The position numbers and the translations under genes were made by a program. From Pandoraea bronchicola (GTDB lineage Bacteria; Pseudomonadota; Gammaproteobacteria; Burkholderiales; Burkholderiaceae), in assembly GCF_902459805.1 (NCBI RefSeq), contig NZ_CABPST010000001.1, forward strand, positions 496,001-560,000: a stretch of DNA of 64,000 nt, written 5' to 3'. How positions within the stretch are numbered: position 1 is the stretch's first letter; the number at the start of each line of letters is the position of its first letter. Of the stretch, positions 16,807 through 24,660 are shown piece after piece. The notes under the pieces are model-generated. The model was not told the DNA's origin and made no database searches. It saw nothing but the letters and a program-made list of their open reading frames with translations.

Positions 16807-17462
16807 CACTCGACCTCTTCGGCAGCGCTCACCACGACGTCCGCCACGACAGCCCGCAAGCCGACGAACTCGGTCCGGGAGCCTTGGTCTTGCGGGGATT
16901 CGCGCAGTCGCAACTGGCGGACTTGCAGGCCGATATCGACGCGGTGATTGCCCAGGCACCGCTGCGTCACTGGCTGACGCCGGGCGGCAAGCGCATGTCG
17001 GTCGCCATGACGAATTGCGGTGAAGTGGGATGGATCAGTGACCGGCAGGGGTATCGCTACGGCACGCACGATCCGCTCTCGAAACGACCGTGGCCGGCGA
17101 TGCCGGTGTCGTTCCTCTCGCTCGCGCGTCATGCCGCCGAGACGGCCGGCTATCGCGACTTCACGCCCGACGCCTGTCTCATCAACCGCTATGCCCTCGA
17201 TGCCCGGCTCACGCTGCATCAGGATCGTGACGAACGCGAGCTGGGCGCGCCCATCGTATCGGTCTCGCTCGGACTGCCCGCCACCTTCCTGTGGGGCGGC
17301 CTCCAGCGCAGTGACCGCACGCGCCGCGTGCGTTTGGCGCCCGGCGACGTGGTCGTGTGGGGCGGGCCGTCGCGACTCGTCTATCACGGCATTGCGAGCG
17401 TCGAAGGCAGCTTCGACGCTCAGGCCGTGCGCTACAACCTCACGTTCCGGCAGGCGCGCTGA
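16803..17462 (+). CDS. alkB: AlkB oxidative DNA demethylase
   Basis: A 219-residue Fe(II)/2-oxoglutarate dioxygenase that reverses N1-methyladenine and N3-methylcytosine damage. His139-x-Asp141 ('LTLHQDRDE') and His195 ('RLVYHGI') are the metal ligands. Arg210 and Arg216 in 'RYNLTFR' bind 2-oxoglutarate. 'SVAMTNCGEVGWISDRQGYRY' is the nucleotide-recognition region of the E. coli-type enzyme. It is the last gene of the ada operon. The convergent neighbour ends 40 bp away, with a 14-bp palindrome (CGTTCGC-GCGAACG, 17464-17477) between them. Confidence 0.96.
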   Translation: MTLDLFGSAHHDVRHDSPQADELGPGALVLRGFAQSQLADLQADIDAVIAQAPLRHWLTPGGKRMSVAMTNCGEVGWISDRQGYRYGTHDPLSKRPWPAMPVSFLSLARHAAETAGYRDFTPDACLINRYALDARLTLHQDRDERELGAPIVSVSLGLPATFLWGGLQRSDRTRRVRLAPGDVVVWGGPSRLVYHGIASVEGSFDAQAVRYNLTFRQAR

Positions 17463-17501
17463 TCGTTCGCGCGAACGTTACACGCCGCCGTCATACAACG
17501 C

Positions 17502-18122
17502 TCAATAGCCGACCGTGAATCGGGCACGCGGGTGCTGGTTCTTCTCGAGTTCGTCGACCAGCGCGATGGCGTAGTCTTCCATCGAAATCCAGCTCTTGCC
17601 GTTCGCGTCGGCGAGCAGACCGTCGCCACCGAGACGGAACTTGCCCGTGCGCTCGCCCGGCTCGAACAGCGCCGACGGCGACAGGAACGTCCAGTTCAGC
17701 GGCGAATCCTTCGGCTCGGCACGCAGCACTTGCAGAAACACGCGACCGGCACTGGCTTCCGGCTTGTACGCTTGCGGAAATTCCGGCGTGTCGATGAGTG
17801 CCTTGCCCGGCGCGATCTCCAGACTGCCCGCGCCACCGACCACCAGCAGACGCGGCACGTTCGCGCGCTTCACCGCATCGATGAGCTTGGTGGCGTCTAC
17901 GGTAGCGAAACGACCGGCGCTGATCACGGCATCGTGACCCGCGAGCAGCGGCGCGAGAGATGCCGGGTCCGCAGCGTCACCCTTGACGACGGTGAGACCC
18001 GCCTCGGCTTCGACACGCTCCGGGTTCCGGGCGATACCCGTAACGGTGTGACCACGTTGCAGCAACTCGGTGGCAACGCGCGTACCCACGCGGCCGGTAA
18101 TACCAATCAAGGCGACTTTCAT
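17502..18122 (-). CDS. NAD(P)H-binding oxidoreductase (SDR-like, NmrA/BLVRB type)
   Basis: A 206-residue Rossmann protein starting MKVALIGITGRVGTRVATELL, with the GxxGxxG nucleotide-binding motif at residues 7-13. 'VVKGDAADPASLAPLLAGHDAVISAG' and 'VPRLLVVGGAGSLEIAPG' are typical of atypical short-chain dehydrogenases of the NAD(P)H-binding family (PF13460). There is no classic YxxxK. The substrate is unknown. It is preceded on the same strand by a DsbA-family gene (64-bp gap), and the divergent LysR gene beyond that may control both. Confidence 0.9.
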   Translation of the reverse strand: MKVALIGITGRVGTRVATELLQRGHTVTGIARNPERVEAEAGLTVVKGDAADPASLAPLLAGHDAVISAGRFATVDATKLIDAVKRANVPRLLVVGGAGSLEIAPGKALIDTPEFPQAYKPEASAGRVFLQVLRAEPKDSPLNWTFLSPSALFEPGERTGKFRLGGDGLLADANGKSWISMEDYAIALVDELEKNQHPRARFTVGY

Positions 18123-18186
18123 CAGGAATCTCCTGGGGGTGAGGGGGAATTCGGGGTTGAAGGGTTCGGGGTGGAACGGTTCGGGC

Positions 18187-18909
18187 TCAGAGGGCGCAAC
18201 CGTCGGGACCGCATTGCGGCAACGCACCGGCATTGGCATTGGCATTGGCAGAGACTGTCGTCTGCGCCGCCTGAAGGCGCTCGCGCAATGCATCGCGCCA
18301 CGCATCGGGTTGCCCCAGATAGCGCCCCGGTTCGAGCCGTTCGATCTGAGCACCGGTCTCCAGCGCGAAGGTCGGGAAGCCGCTGCCGCCCACGCGGGTG
18401 AGCCACGCGCGGCTGTCGCGGAAATGCTGCATGAGTGCCGCTGCATCCTGCGCGTCGAAGGCGTGGGCGAATGCGTCCCGATCGAGGCCGAGATCTGCCG
18501 CGATACTCACGAGCACGTCGCGATCGGCGATGCGCTTGCCATCGACGTAATGGGCGCGCTGCAACGCGGCGAACATATCGAGGCCACGCCCGGCCAACAC
18601 TTCGGCGGCCAGTACGGCGGCCGTGGGCGGTGCGGAATCGAAGACCGCGGTGCCGTCGCGCAGCAGCCCGTCGAAATAGGCGTCGCCAAACGGCTGACCG
18701 GTCAGCGACGCAATGCGGTGGTCGTGCGGCATGACGTAATTGCGAAGCTGCGGCGTGACGGGTTGCGCGTTCGGGCCGGCCATCATGCCGCCACCGTGAA
18801 ACACCACGTCGAGACCGGCCACGTCGCGTGCCGCACGCACGAGCGGTGCGGCGGCGTAGCACCAACCACACAGCGGGTCGGCGATGTAATGCAGGGTTGC
18901 CTGAGTCAT
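18187..18909 (-). CDS. DsbA family (FrnE-like) thiol oxidoreductase
   Basis: A 240-residue cytosolic thioredoxin-fold protein. The active site is 'DPLCGWCYAA' (Cys14-Gly-Trp-Cys17), close to the N-terminus as in FrnE/DSBA-like proteins without a signal peptide. The helical insertion covers about 60-170, and 'RVGGSGFPTFAL' supplies the cis-Pro loop. The C-terminus is an unusual tail with alternating Ala-Asn ('ANANANAGALPQCGPDGC') carrying two extra Cys, reflecting a GGCATT-type DNA repeat at about 18229-18250. ATG 18909 is chosen because the motif is then at the usual distance. Confidence 0.9.
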   Translation of the reverse strand: MTQATLHYIADPLCGWCYAAAPLVRAARDVAGLDVVFHGGGMMAGPNAQPVTPQLRNYVMPHDHRIASLTGQPFGDAYFDGLLRDGTAVFDSAPPTAAVLAAEVLAGRGLDMFAALQRAHYVDGKRIADRDVLVSIAADLGLDRDAFAHAFDAQDAAALMQHFRDSRAWLTRVGGSGFPTFALETGAQIERLEPGRYLGQPDAWRDALRERLQAAQTTVSANANANAGALPQCGPDGCAL

Positions 18910-19035
18910 TTCGTTCTGTCCTGTGTCGTGCCGTGCCGTCGGTCGACGGCGTCTCATGCATGCCATCGTAGTCGCGCCAATCGCTCAAAAAAAGCCCATA
19001 ATGACGATCACTTTGTTGCACAGATCGAGCAAATC

Positions 19036-19965
19036 ATGGACCGTCTGACGGCAATGCGTGTCTTTACCGAAGTGGCCGAACGCGGCTCGCTCACGGCAGC
19101 GGCGCAGCGGCTGGACATGTCGCGCGCGATGGTCTCGCGGTATCTGGCCGAACTCGAAGCGTGGCTCGGCACACGGCTGCTACACCGGACCACCCGTGCG
19201 GTGAGCCTCACCGACGCCGGTAACGACGCGCTGCCGCGGTGCCGCGAAATGCTCGGGATCGCCGACGATCTGGCGTGTGCCTCGCACGCCGACAGTGCGC
19301 CGCGCGGCCTGCTGCGCGTGGCGTGCAGCACGTCGCTCGGGCAGGCGTTTCTGGCCGCCGCCGTCACACGTTTCATCGTGCGGCATCCCGGTGTGGCCAT
19401 CGATCTCGTGGTGGCGGACCGCACCGTCGATCTGGTGGACGAGCGTATCGACCTGGCGATTCGCGTGACCACCGAACCCTCGCCCGGCCTCATTGCGCGA
19501 CGCCTCGCCACATGCCACTCGGTGGTCTGCGCTGCGCCGTCGTATCTCCAGCGTCATGGCACACCCGAGCGCGCCGAAGACCTCGCGCTGCACAACTGTC
19601 TGACGTACACCTACTTCGGCAAGAGTCTCTGGCAATTCACGCATCACGGCACGCCGCTCGGTGTGCCCGTCGGCGGCAATCTGTCGGCCAATGAAGTCAA
19701 CGTAGTCTTTGCCGCCACGCTGGCAGGCGCGGGCATCTCCATGCAGCCCGTCTATTCGGCGCTGCCGCATCTGCGCGACGGCACCCTGCGTGCCCTGCTG
19801 CCCGACTATGTGCCGCGCGAGATGACCGTCTACGGTGTGTACATGTCCCGCAAACAGATGCCGAGCGCCTTGCGCGCGCTGCTCGACGATCTGGTCGAAC
19901 AGTTCCGCACCGGACTGTTCGAGGACACGGGCTACGCCGCACGGCAGGCCACACCATCGCCCTGA
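19036..19965 (+). CDS. LysR family transcriptional regulator
   Basis: A 309-residue LTTR. The N-terminal winged HTH 'MDRLTAMRVFTEVAERGSLTAAAQRLDMSRAM' is followed by a substrate-binding domain beginning near residue 90 ('GLLRVACSTSLGQAF'). It belongs to the CrgA/DsdC-like subgroup with 'RTTRAVSLTDAG'. It is divergent from the DsbA-like and NAD(P)H-binding genes (127-bp gap), the likely targets. An upstream reading-frame extension is not LysR-like. Confidence 0.93.
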   Translation: MDRLTAMRVFTEVAERGSLTAAAQRLDMSRAMVSRYLAELEAWLGTRLLHRTTRAVSLTDAGNDALPRCREMLGIADDLACASHADSAPRGLLRVACSTSLGQAFLAAAVTRFIVRHPGVAIDLVVADRTVDLVDERIDLAIRVTTEPSPGLIARRLATCHSVVCAAPSYLQRHGTPERAEDLALHNCLTYTYFGKSLWQFTHHGTPLGVPVGGNLSANEVNVVFAATLAGAGISMQPVYSALPHLRDGTLRALLPDYVPREMTVYGVYMSRKQMPSALRALLDDLVEQFRTGLFEDTGYAARQATPSP

Positions 19966-19990
19966 AGCGCACCGCCGCGTTTCGTTTGTC

Positions 19991-20025
19991 GTGACGCCGT
20001 GACGGCGTCACCGAATTGTCACAAT
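19991..20025 (+). promoter_or_regulatory. Pho-box-like direct repeat plus palindrome upstream of the phosphatase gene
   Basis: GCGTCAC-CGAA-TTGTCAC (20005-20022) has the 7+4+7 layout of a PhoB site (consensus CTGTCAT repeats). It overlaps a 21-bp palindrome (GTGACGCCGT-G-ACGGCGTCAC, 19991-20011) that may also end the LysR transcript. TAAAAA lies about 10 bases downstream as a possible -10. ATTGTCACAAT (20015-20025) also occurs before the pirin gene. Confidence 0.45.
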
Positions 20026-20173
20026 CCCCGCGTAAAAACGTCGTCTGCCTCGCCCGCCCGGGCAAGCCGGCGCCGCCACGCTCATGCGTCGACGTCAGCG
20101 TCTGCCGACCGGTTGCGGATACTCGCGCGCGCATAGCCGAACGCCACTGCCCGCTACGTCAATCAAGGACACC

Positions 20174-21892
20174 ATGACGAACGACGCCACGCCCCAACCT
20201 CACGATCCCGCGCTGGATGCCGACCTCTCCCAGGACGACAATCCGTCTGACCCGTCACGTCGCCGTCTGCTTCAGGGACTGGCTGCCATCGGCGCCGCCA
20301 GCGCGGCAGGCGCTACCTCCGCACTGACCGGCTGCGCCGCCGAAGGCGGTGCCGGTGCCCCGACAGCGGTGGCCGCAGGCGGCACGTTCGACGCCCAGCT
20401 CAAGGCCAACATCAAGACGGTGGTCGTGATCTATCTCGAGAACCGCAGCTTCAACAATCTGTTCGCCGATTTCCCCGGCGTGGAAAAGCCGCTCTCGAAA
20501 GTATCCGCGTCGGACTACACGCAGCTCGATCGCGACGGCAAGACGCCGATGCCGATGCTGCCGCCGTTCTTCGACGGTCTCGTGCCACGCGCGCAGACCA
20601 TGGGCGGCAAGAAGTACCACATCACCGAGAAGGACATCGCCCGGCAGCCGAACGCGCCGTTCATGCTCAAGGACACCGAAGGCAAGCTGCTGCCCGAATC
20701 GATCATCACCCGCGATCTGTGGCACCTGTTCTGGCAGAACCAGATGCAGATCAACGACGGCAAGAGCAACCAGTTCGCCGCGTGGGCCGACTCGGGCGGC
20801 CTGGTGATGGGCTACTACGGCGAGACCGCCAAGACGCTCGACATGTACAAGATCGCGCAGCAGTACACGATGTGCGACAACTTCTTCATGGCGGCATTCG
20901 GCGGCTCGTTCCTGAATCACCAGTTCCTGATCACGGGCCGTCCGCCAGTGTATCCGAACGCGGCGCAAAGCCCCGCGAAGGACAAGATCGCCGTGCTGGC
21001 CGATGGGCCGCAGGGCGTGCGTCTCGCCGTGGCCCCGGACTCGCCCGCATCGGCCGCCGACGGCAAGCCGAAATTCGTGCGCGACGGTGCGATCACGCCC
21101 GACAACTTCGCGGTGAACACGATGATGCCGGCTTATCAGCCGTCACCGATCAAGCCGGCGGCGTCGGGCGACAAGCGCCTGGCCGATCCATCGAATCCCG
21201 CCACGCTGCCGCCGCAAACCTACGCCACCATCGGCGATCTGCTCTCGACGAAAGGCGTGTCGTGGGCCTGGTATGCGGGCGCGTGGCAGTCGGCGCTCGA
21301 TCACAAGGGCGGCGCGGACAAGCCGAATTTCCAGTACCACCATCAGCCGTTCAACTACTTCGCACAGTTCGCGCCGGGCACCGCCGCCCGTGAAGCACAT
21401 TTGCGTGACGGCGGCCAGGGCGACAGCCCGATCTCGAACAAATTCATCGCCGACGCGATTGCGGGCAAGCTGCCAGCCGTCACGTTCTACAAGCCGCAGG
21501 GCAACCTGAATCAGCACGCGGGTTACTCGGATGTGGAGTCCGGTGACCAGCACGTGGCGAACGTGCTCGCGCACCTGATGAAGTCGCCGCAGTGGCAAAA
21601 CATGATGGTCGTGATTACGTACGACGAAAACGGTGGCTGGTGGGATCACGTTGCCCCGCCGAAGGGGGATCGCTGGGGGCCGGGCTCGCGCGTTCCGGCG
21701 CTCGTGGTCTCGCCGTTCGCCAAACGCGGCAACGTCGATCACACGTTCTACGACACGACTTCCATCCTGCGCTTCGTGACGCGTCTGTACGATCTGCCGG
21801 TGCTCGAAGGCATCGCCCATCGCAACGCGGCCTTCGCCGCGCGCGGTGCGATGCCGCCGGGCGATCTGACCAAGACGCTGTCGTTCGCGTGA
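20174..21892 (+). CDS. Acid phosphatase/phospholipase C family phosphoesterase (AcpA-like), Tat lipoprotein candidate
   Basis: A 572-residue exported phosphoesterase (PF04185). A twin-arginine signal 'SRRRLLQG' (28-35) is followed by a hydrophobic stretch and an apparent lipobox 'LTGC' (51-54), suggesting a Tat-exported lipoprotein. 'VVVIYLENRSFNNLF' (84-97) is the metal and nucleophile region of the family. 'YSDVESGDQHVANVL' and 'VVITYDENGGWWDHVAPP' supply further metal ligands. It lacks the extra C-terminal domains of phosphocholine-specific PlcC/PlcH, so it is nearer to AcpA-type acid phosphatases. A PhoB-like box upstream and a strong terminator downstream make it a single-gene unit. Confidence 0.88.
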   Translation: MTNDATPQPHDPALDADLSQDDNPSDPSRRRLLQGLAAIGAASAAGATSALTGCAAEGGAGAPTAVAAGGTFDAQLKANIKTVVVIYLENRSFNNLFADFPGVEKPLSKVSASDYTQLDRDGKTPMPMLPPFFDGLVPRAQTMGGKKYHITEKDIARQPNAPFMLKDTEGKLLPESIITRDLWHLFWQNQMQINDGKSNQFAAWADSGGLVMGYYGETAKTLDMYKIAQQYTMCDNFFMAAFGGSFLNHQFLITGRPPVYPNAAQSPAKDKIAVLADGPQGVRLAVAPDSPASAADGKPKFVRDGAITPDNFAVNTMMPAYQPSPIKPAASGDKRLADPSNPATLPPQTYATIGDLLSTKGVSWAWYAGAWQSALDHKGGADKPNFQYHHQPFNYFAQFAPGTAAREAHLRDGGQGDSPISNKFIADAIAGKLPAVTFYKPQGNLNQHAGYSDVESGDQHVANVLAHLMKSPQWQNMMVVITYDENGGWWDHVAPPKGDRWGPGSRVPALVVSPFAKRGNVDHTFYDTTSILRFVTRLYDLPVLEGIAHRNAAFAARGAMPPGDLTKTLSFA

Positions 21893-21919
21893 GCTGAGGT
21901 CGGCTTGGGTTGAAAGGGA

Positions 21920-21949
21920 AAAGGGCACCTGCGGGTGCCCTTTCCTTTT
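21920..21949 (+). terminator. Rho-independent terminator
   Basis: AAAGGGCACC and GGTGCCCTTT pair around TGCG, followed by CCTTTT. Because the stem begins with A's, it can also serve the convergent marR gene on the minus strand. Confidence 0.9.
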
Positions 21950-21976
21950 GCTGCCGTGCAACGCCCGGGGTTTCCG

Positions 21977-22432
21977 TCACTCGAGATCGTCGAGTTCGTC
22001 GGAGCGCAGCAACAATTTGTCGAGCAGACGCTCGTACACGCGAATCTCGTCGTCTGTCAGCGCGTCGAACAACCGCTCGTAGTGCGCGCGCGCTGCGTCG
22101 ATCACCACGCGCCACACGCGCTCGCCTTCCGGCGTGAGCGACACCTTCACCGCGCGGCCATCGTGCTCGTCCGGCCCGCGACGCACCAGCCCGCGTGAGA
22201 CCAGACCGTCTGCCCCGCGACTCGCCTGGCTCTTGTCGAGATTCGCACGGCGCGCCAGCTCCGAGTTCGACAGCGCCCCCGCCGTGCCCACGGCGGCAAG
22301 CACACGCGACTCGGCCAGACTTAGTTGCGCCGCATCTGCGTACGACTGCGCAATGCGCTTGTCGTGCTGCTTCATCAGACGGTGCATCTTGTACGTCAGG
22401 AACTGGTCGAGCGATTTGTGGGCTGGCCGCAT
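21977..22432 (-). CDS. MarR family transcriptional regulator
   Basis: A 151-residue winged-helix repressor. 'SLAESRVLAAVGTAGALSNSELARRANLDKSQASRGADGLVSRGLVRR' is the HTH, and 'DEHDGRAVKVSLTPEGERV' is the wing with the conserved Asp-x-Arg. It is divergent from a flavin monooxygenase; the 190-bp gap contains a perfect 22-bp inverted repeat that overlaps both promoters, so autorepression and control of the monooxygenase are strongly suggested. The C-terminus is acidic ('SDELDDLE'). Confidence 0.95.
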   Translation of the reverse strand: MRPAHKSLDQFLTYKMHRLMKQHDKRIAQSYADAAQLSLAESRVLAAVGTAGALSNSELARRANLDKSQASRGADGLVSRGLVRRGPDEHDGRAVKVSLTPEGERVWRVVIDAARAHYERLFDALTDDEIRVYERLLDKLLLRSDELDDLE

Positions 22433-22465
22433 TTCAGTGTTTTCCCCTAGGCGAAATGGGTCGAT

Positions 22466-22520
22466 ATTTGGTTGCTAACGCAACAATAGCACACTAGAAT
22501 TGTTGCGTTAGCAACCAAAT
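22466..22520. promoter_or_regulatory. MarR double operator overlapping two divergent promoters
   Basis: Perfect 22-base arms (22466-22487 and 22499-22520) are separated by 11 bases. Each arm contains its own palindrome, GTTGC-TAAC-GCAAC, so there are two operator copies. Forward promoter: TTGCTA (22472-22477), 17-base spacer, TAGAAT (22495-22500). Reverse promoter: TTGCTA (22514-22509), 17-base spacer, TGCTAT (22491-22486). Each -35 box lies inside an operator. Confidence 0.85.
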
Positions 22521-22624
22521 GCTCGGTGACGTCTTTCGTCATTCGCGTGGTGTGCATACGCCGTCTCCGCCGCTGACACGAGACGTGTTGCCCATGCGCC
22601 GAGCGGCTTATAGGGTGCCGCATC

Positions 22625-24310
22625 ATGCATCGACCAGAGACGACCCCGCGCGCGTCGCTTTATCACGCGTACCACGTTTATCCCCACTTTTCGCCGCAGG
22701 GCGACGCGCAGGAGGTCCCCGTCACCGTCGTCGGCGGCGGCCCCATCGGTATGGTCACGGCGCTCGCACTGGCGCGCCACGGTGTGCGCTGCGTCGTGCT
22801 GCAAGCCGAGCAACAAGTCTCGGAAGGCAGCCGCGCCATCGTCTTCACGCGTCGCTCGCAGGAAATTCTGCAAGCCGTGGGCGTCGCCGACGCCGTCGTC
22901 GCCAAGGGCCTGCCGTGGACCAGCGGCAATTCGTACTATCGCGGCCAGCGCGTGTTCCGCATGGAATCGCCGGTGGACGAAGACGACCGCTTCGCGCCGC
23001 TGATCAACTTGCAGCAGAACGTGCTCGAGAGCTATCTGGTGGACGCCATCGCGCGTGAGCCGCTCGTCGAGATGCGTTGGGGCAACAAACTCGTTGGACT
23101 CGCTCAGGATGCACACGGCGTCGCCCTGCAAATCGACACGCCGGACGGCGAATACATGCAGCGCACGCAGTGGCTCGTCGCCGCCGACGGTGCGCGCTCG
23201 ACGGTGCGCACCGCGCTGGGCCTGCGCTTCGAAGGCGCGAGCTACGAGGGTCGCTTTGTCATCGCCGACATTCGCATCGATCTCGATTTGCCGACCGAGC
23301 GGCTCGCGTACTTCGCCCCTGACTGGAATCCCGGCAACACCGTACTCATGCACCGCGAGCCCGACGGCATCTGGCGCGTGGACTATCAGTTGCCGGCCTC
23401 GGAAACCTCCGAAGATGCGCTGCAACCCGAGACGATTCGCAAGCGCATCAATGCGCAGCTCGACATGATGGGACTGGGCGGCAAGCCGTGGGAACTCGAC
23501 TGGTGCTCGGTGTATTCTGCGCGTGCGCTCACCCTGCCCGACTACGTGCACGGCCGCGTGCTCTTCGCCGGCGACGCCGCGCATCTGCTGCCGATTTTCG
23601 GTGTGCGCGGTGCCAACACCGGTTTTCAGGACGCCATCGATCTGTCGTGGAAACTCGCCGCCGTCGCGAAAGGCGCGGCGCCCGCGCGACTCCTCGCGTC
23701 GTACACCCACGACCGCGTGGGCGCGGCACGCGAGATCATTGCGGAAGCCGGCAAGAGCACGCGCTTCATGACGCCGCCTTCGCATGGCTTTCGCGTATTG
23801 CGCGACGCCGTGCTGGGTCTCTCGCTTGAGCACGAATTCGTTCGGCCGCTGTTTCACTGGCGCACCTCGCGGGCGCATGACTATCGCGACTCGCCGCTGA
23901 ACAGCACCAACGACGACAACGCGCAAATGACGGCCGGCCCGACGGTCGGTGCGCCGGCACCGAACGTGAAGCTCGGCGACAACGACTATCTCTACGACTA
24001 TCTTGGCGCCGCATTCCATCTGGTGACGTTTGGCGACGCGCCGCTCGACGAGCGCTTGCGTCGTGAAATCGCGACATCGCGCGAAAACGGTGTGCCGGTG
24101 AAGGTGATCGCGTTTTCTCCGTCGCAAAGCAGTATCGCGGGCGCGGACATCACGCTGCCCGATCCGGCGGGACATGCCGCAGCGAAATACGGTGCCGCCA
24201 ATGGCGCGGCGTATCTCGTGCGCCCCGATCACCACATCTGCGCGCGTTGGCAGCGAATCGACGCCACGCGACTTGCCGACGCACTCGCACAGGCGACGGC
24301 TCGCGCGTAA
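22625..24310 (+). CDS. FAD-dependent monooxygenase (aromatic hydroxylase family)
   Basis: A 561-residue class A flavin monooxygenase. The FAD site 'VTVVGGGPIGMVTALALARHG' is at 34-54, the 'DGARSTVR' motif lies near 185, and 'GRVLFAGDAAHLLPIFGVRGANTGFQDAIDLSWKLA' is the GD/ribityl motif near 310-345. The C-terminal thioredoxin-like domain (from about 435, 'GAPAPNVKLGDNDYLYDYLG') is as in phenol or MhpA-like hydroxylases. The substrate is unknown but likely an aromatic compound, which may also be the MarR ligand. A small gene follows at 24339. Confidence 0.92.
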   Translation: MHRPETTPRASLYHAYHVYPHFSPQGDAQEVPVTVVGGGPIGMVTALALARHGVRCVVLQAEQQVSEGSRAIVFTRRSQEILQAVGVADAVVAKGLPWTSGNSYYRGQRVFRMESPVDEDDRFAPLINLQQNVLESYLVDAIAREPLVEMRWGNKLVGLAQDAHGVALQIDTPDGEYMQRTQWLVAADGARSTVRTALGLRFEGASYEGRFVIADIRIDLDLPTERLAYFAPDWNPGNTVLMHREPDGIWRVDYQLPASETSEDALQPETIRKRINAQLDMMGLGGKPWELDWCSVYSARALTLPDYVHGRVLFAGDAAHLLPIFGVRGANTGFQDAIDLSWKLAAVAKGAAPARLLASYTHDRVGAAREIIAEAGKSTRFMTPPSHGFRVLRDAVLGLSLEHEFVRPLFHWRTSRAHDYRDSPLNSTNDDNAQMTAGPTVGAPAPNVKLGDNDYLYDYLGAAFHLVTFGDAPLDERLRREIATSRENGVPVKVIAFSPSQSSIAGADITLPDPAGHAAAKYGAANGAAYLVRPDHHICARWQRIDATRLADALAQATARA

Positions 24311-24338
24311 GCCGTCGCGTCACTCAAGGAAGCCCACC

Positions 24339-24551
24339 ATGACCACCCCGCAAACCGCCATCGCCGGACTCGAGGAGATTTACGACACCCTCGCACTGGC
24401 TATCGACGCTGCGCCGCAAGACGGACGTGAGTTGCTCCTCGCGAAGGTCGCCCTGCTGCTGGCCCATGAGATTCGCGATCCGCAGCGAGTGATCGATCTC
24501 ATCGGGCGCGCAGCGAGCAGCGCGCAGAACGCCGCCGCCCAGGCGCACTGA
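24339..24551 (+). CDS. Small hypothetical protein (DUF2783-like)
   Basis: A 70-residue helical protein, MTTPQTAIAGLEEIYDTLALAID onward, with 'LLLAKVALLLAHEIRDPQRVIDLI'. Small proteins of this form (DUF2783) commonly follow flavin monooxygenase genes of this type. It starts 28 bp after the monooxygenase stop with AAGGAAG upstream, so it is probably co-transcribed and may act with that enzyme. The DUF assignment is from memory and moderate. Confidence 0.75.
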   Translation: MTTPQTAIAGLEEIYDTLALAIDAAPQDGRELLLAKVALLLAHEIRDPQRVIDLIGRAASSAQNAAAQAH

Positions 24552-24660
24552 CAGACCGTTCGTTATCGCACCCTTTGGTGTCCGCCCTTGAAGGCGGGCC
24601 CGTTCTCATTACACCGCCATACTCAAACCAAGGCGGGGAGCGTTGGAGAAGACACCCATC

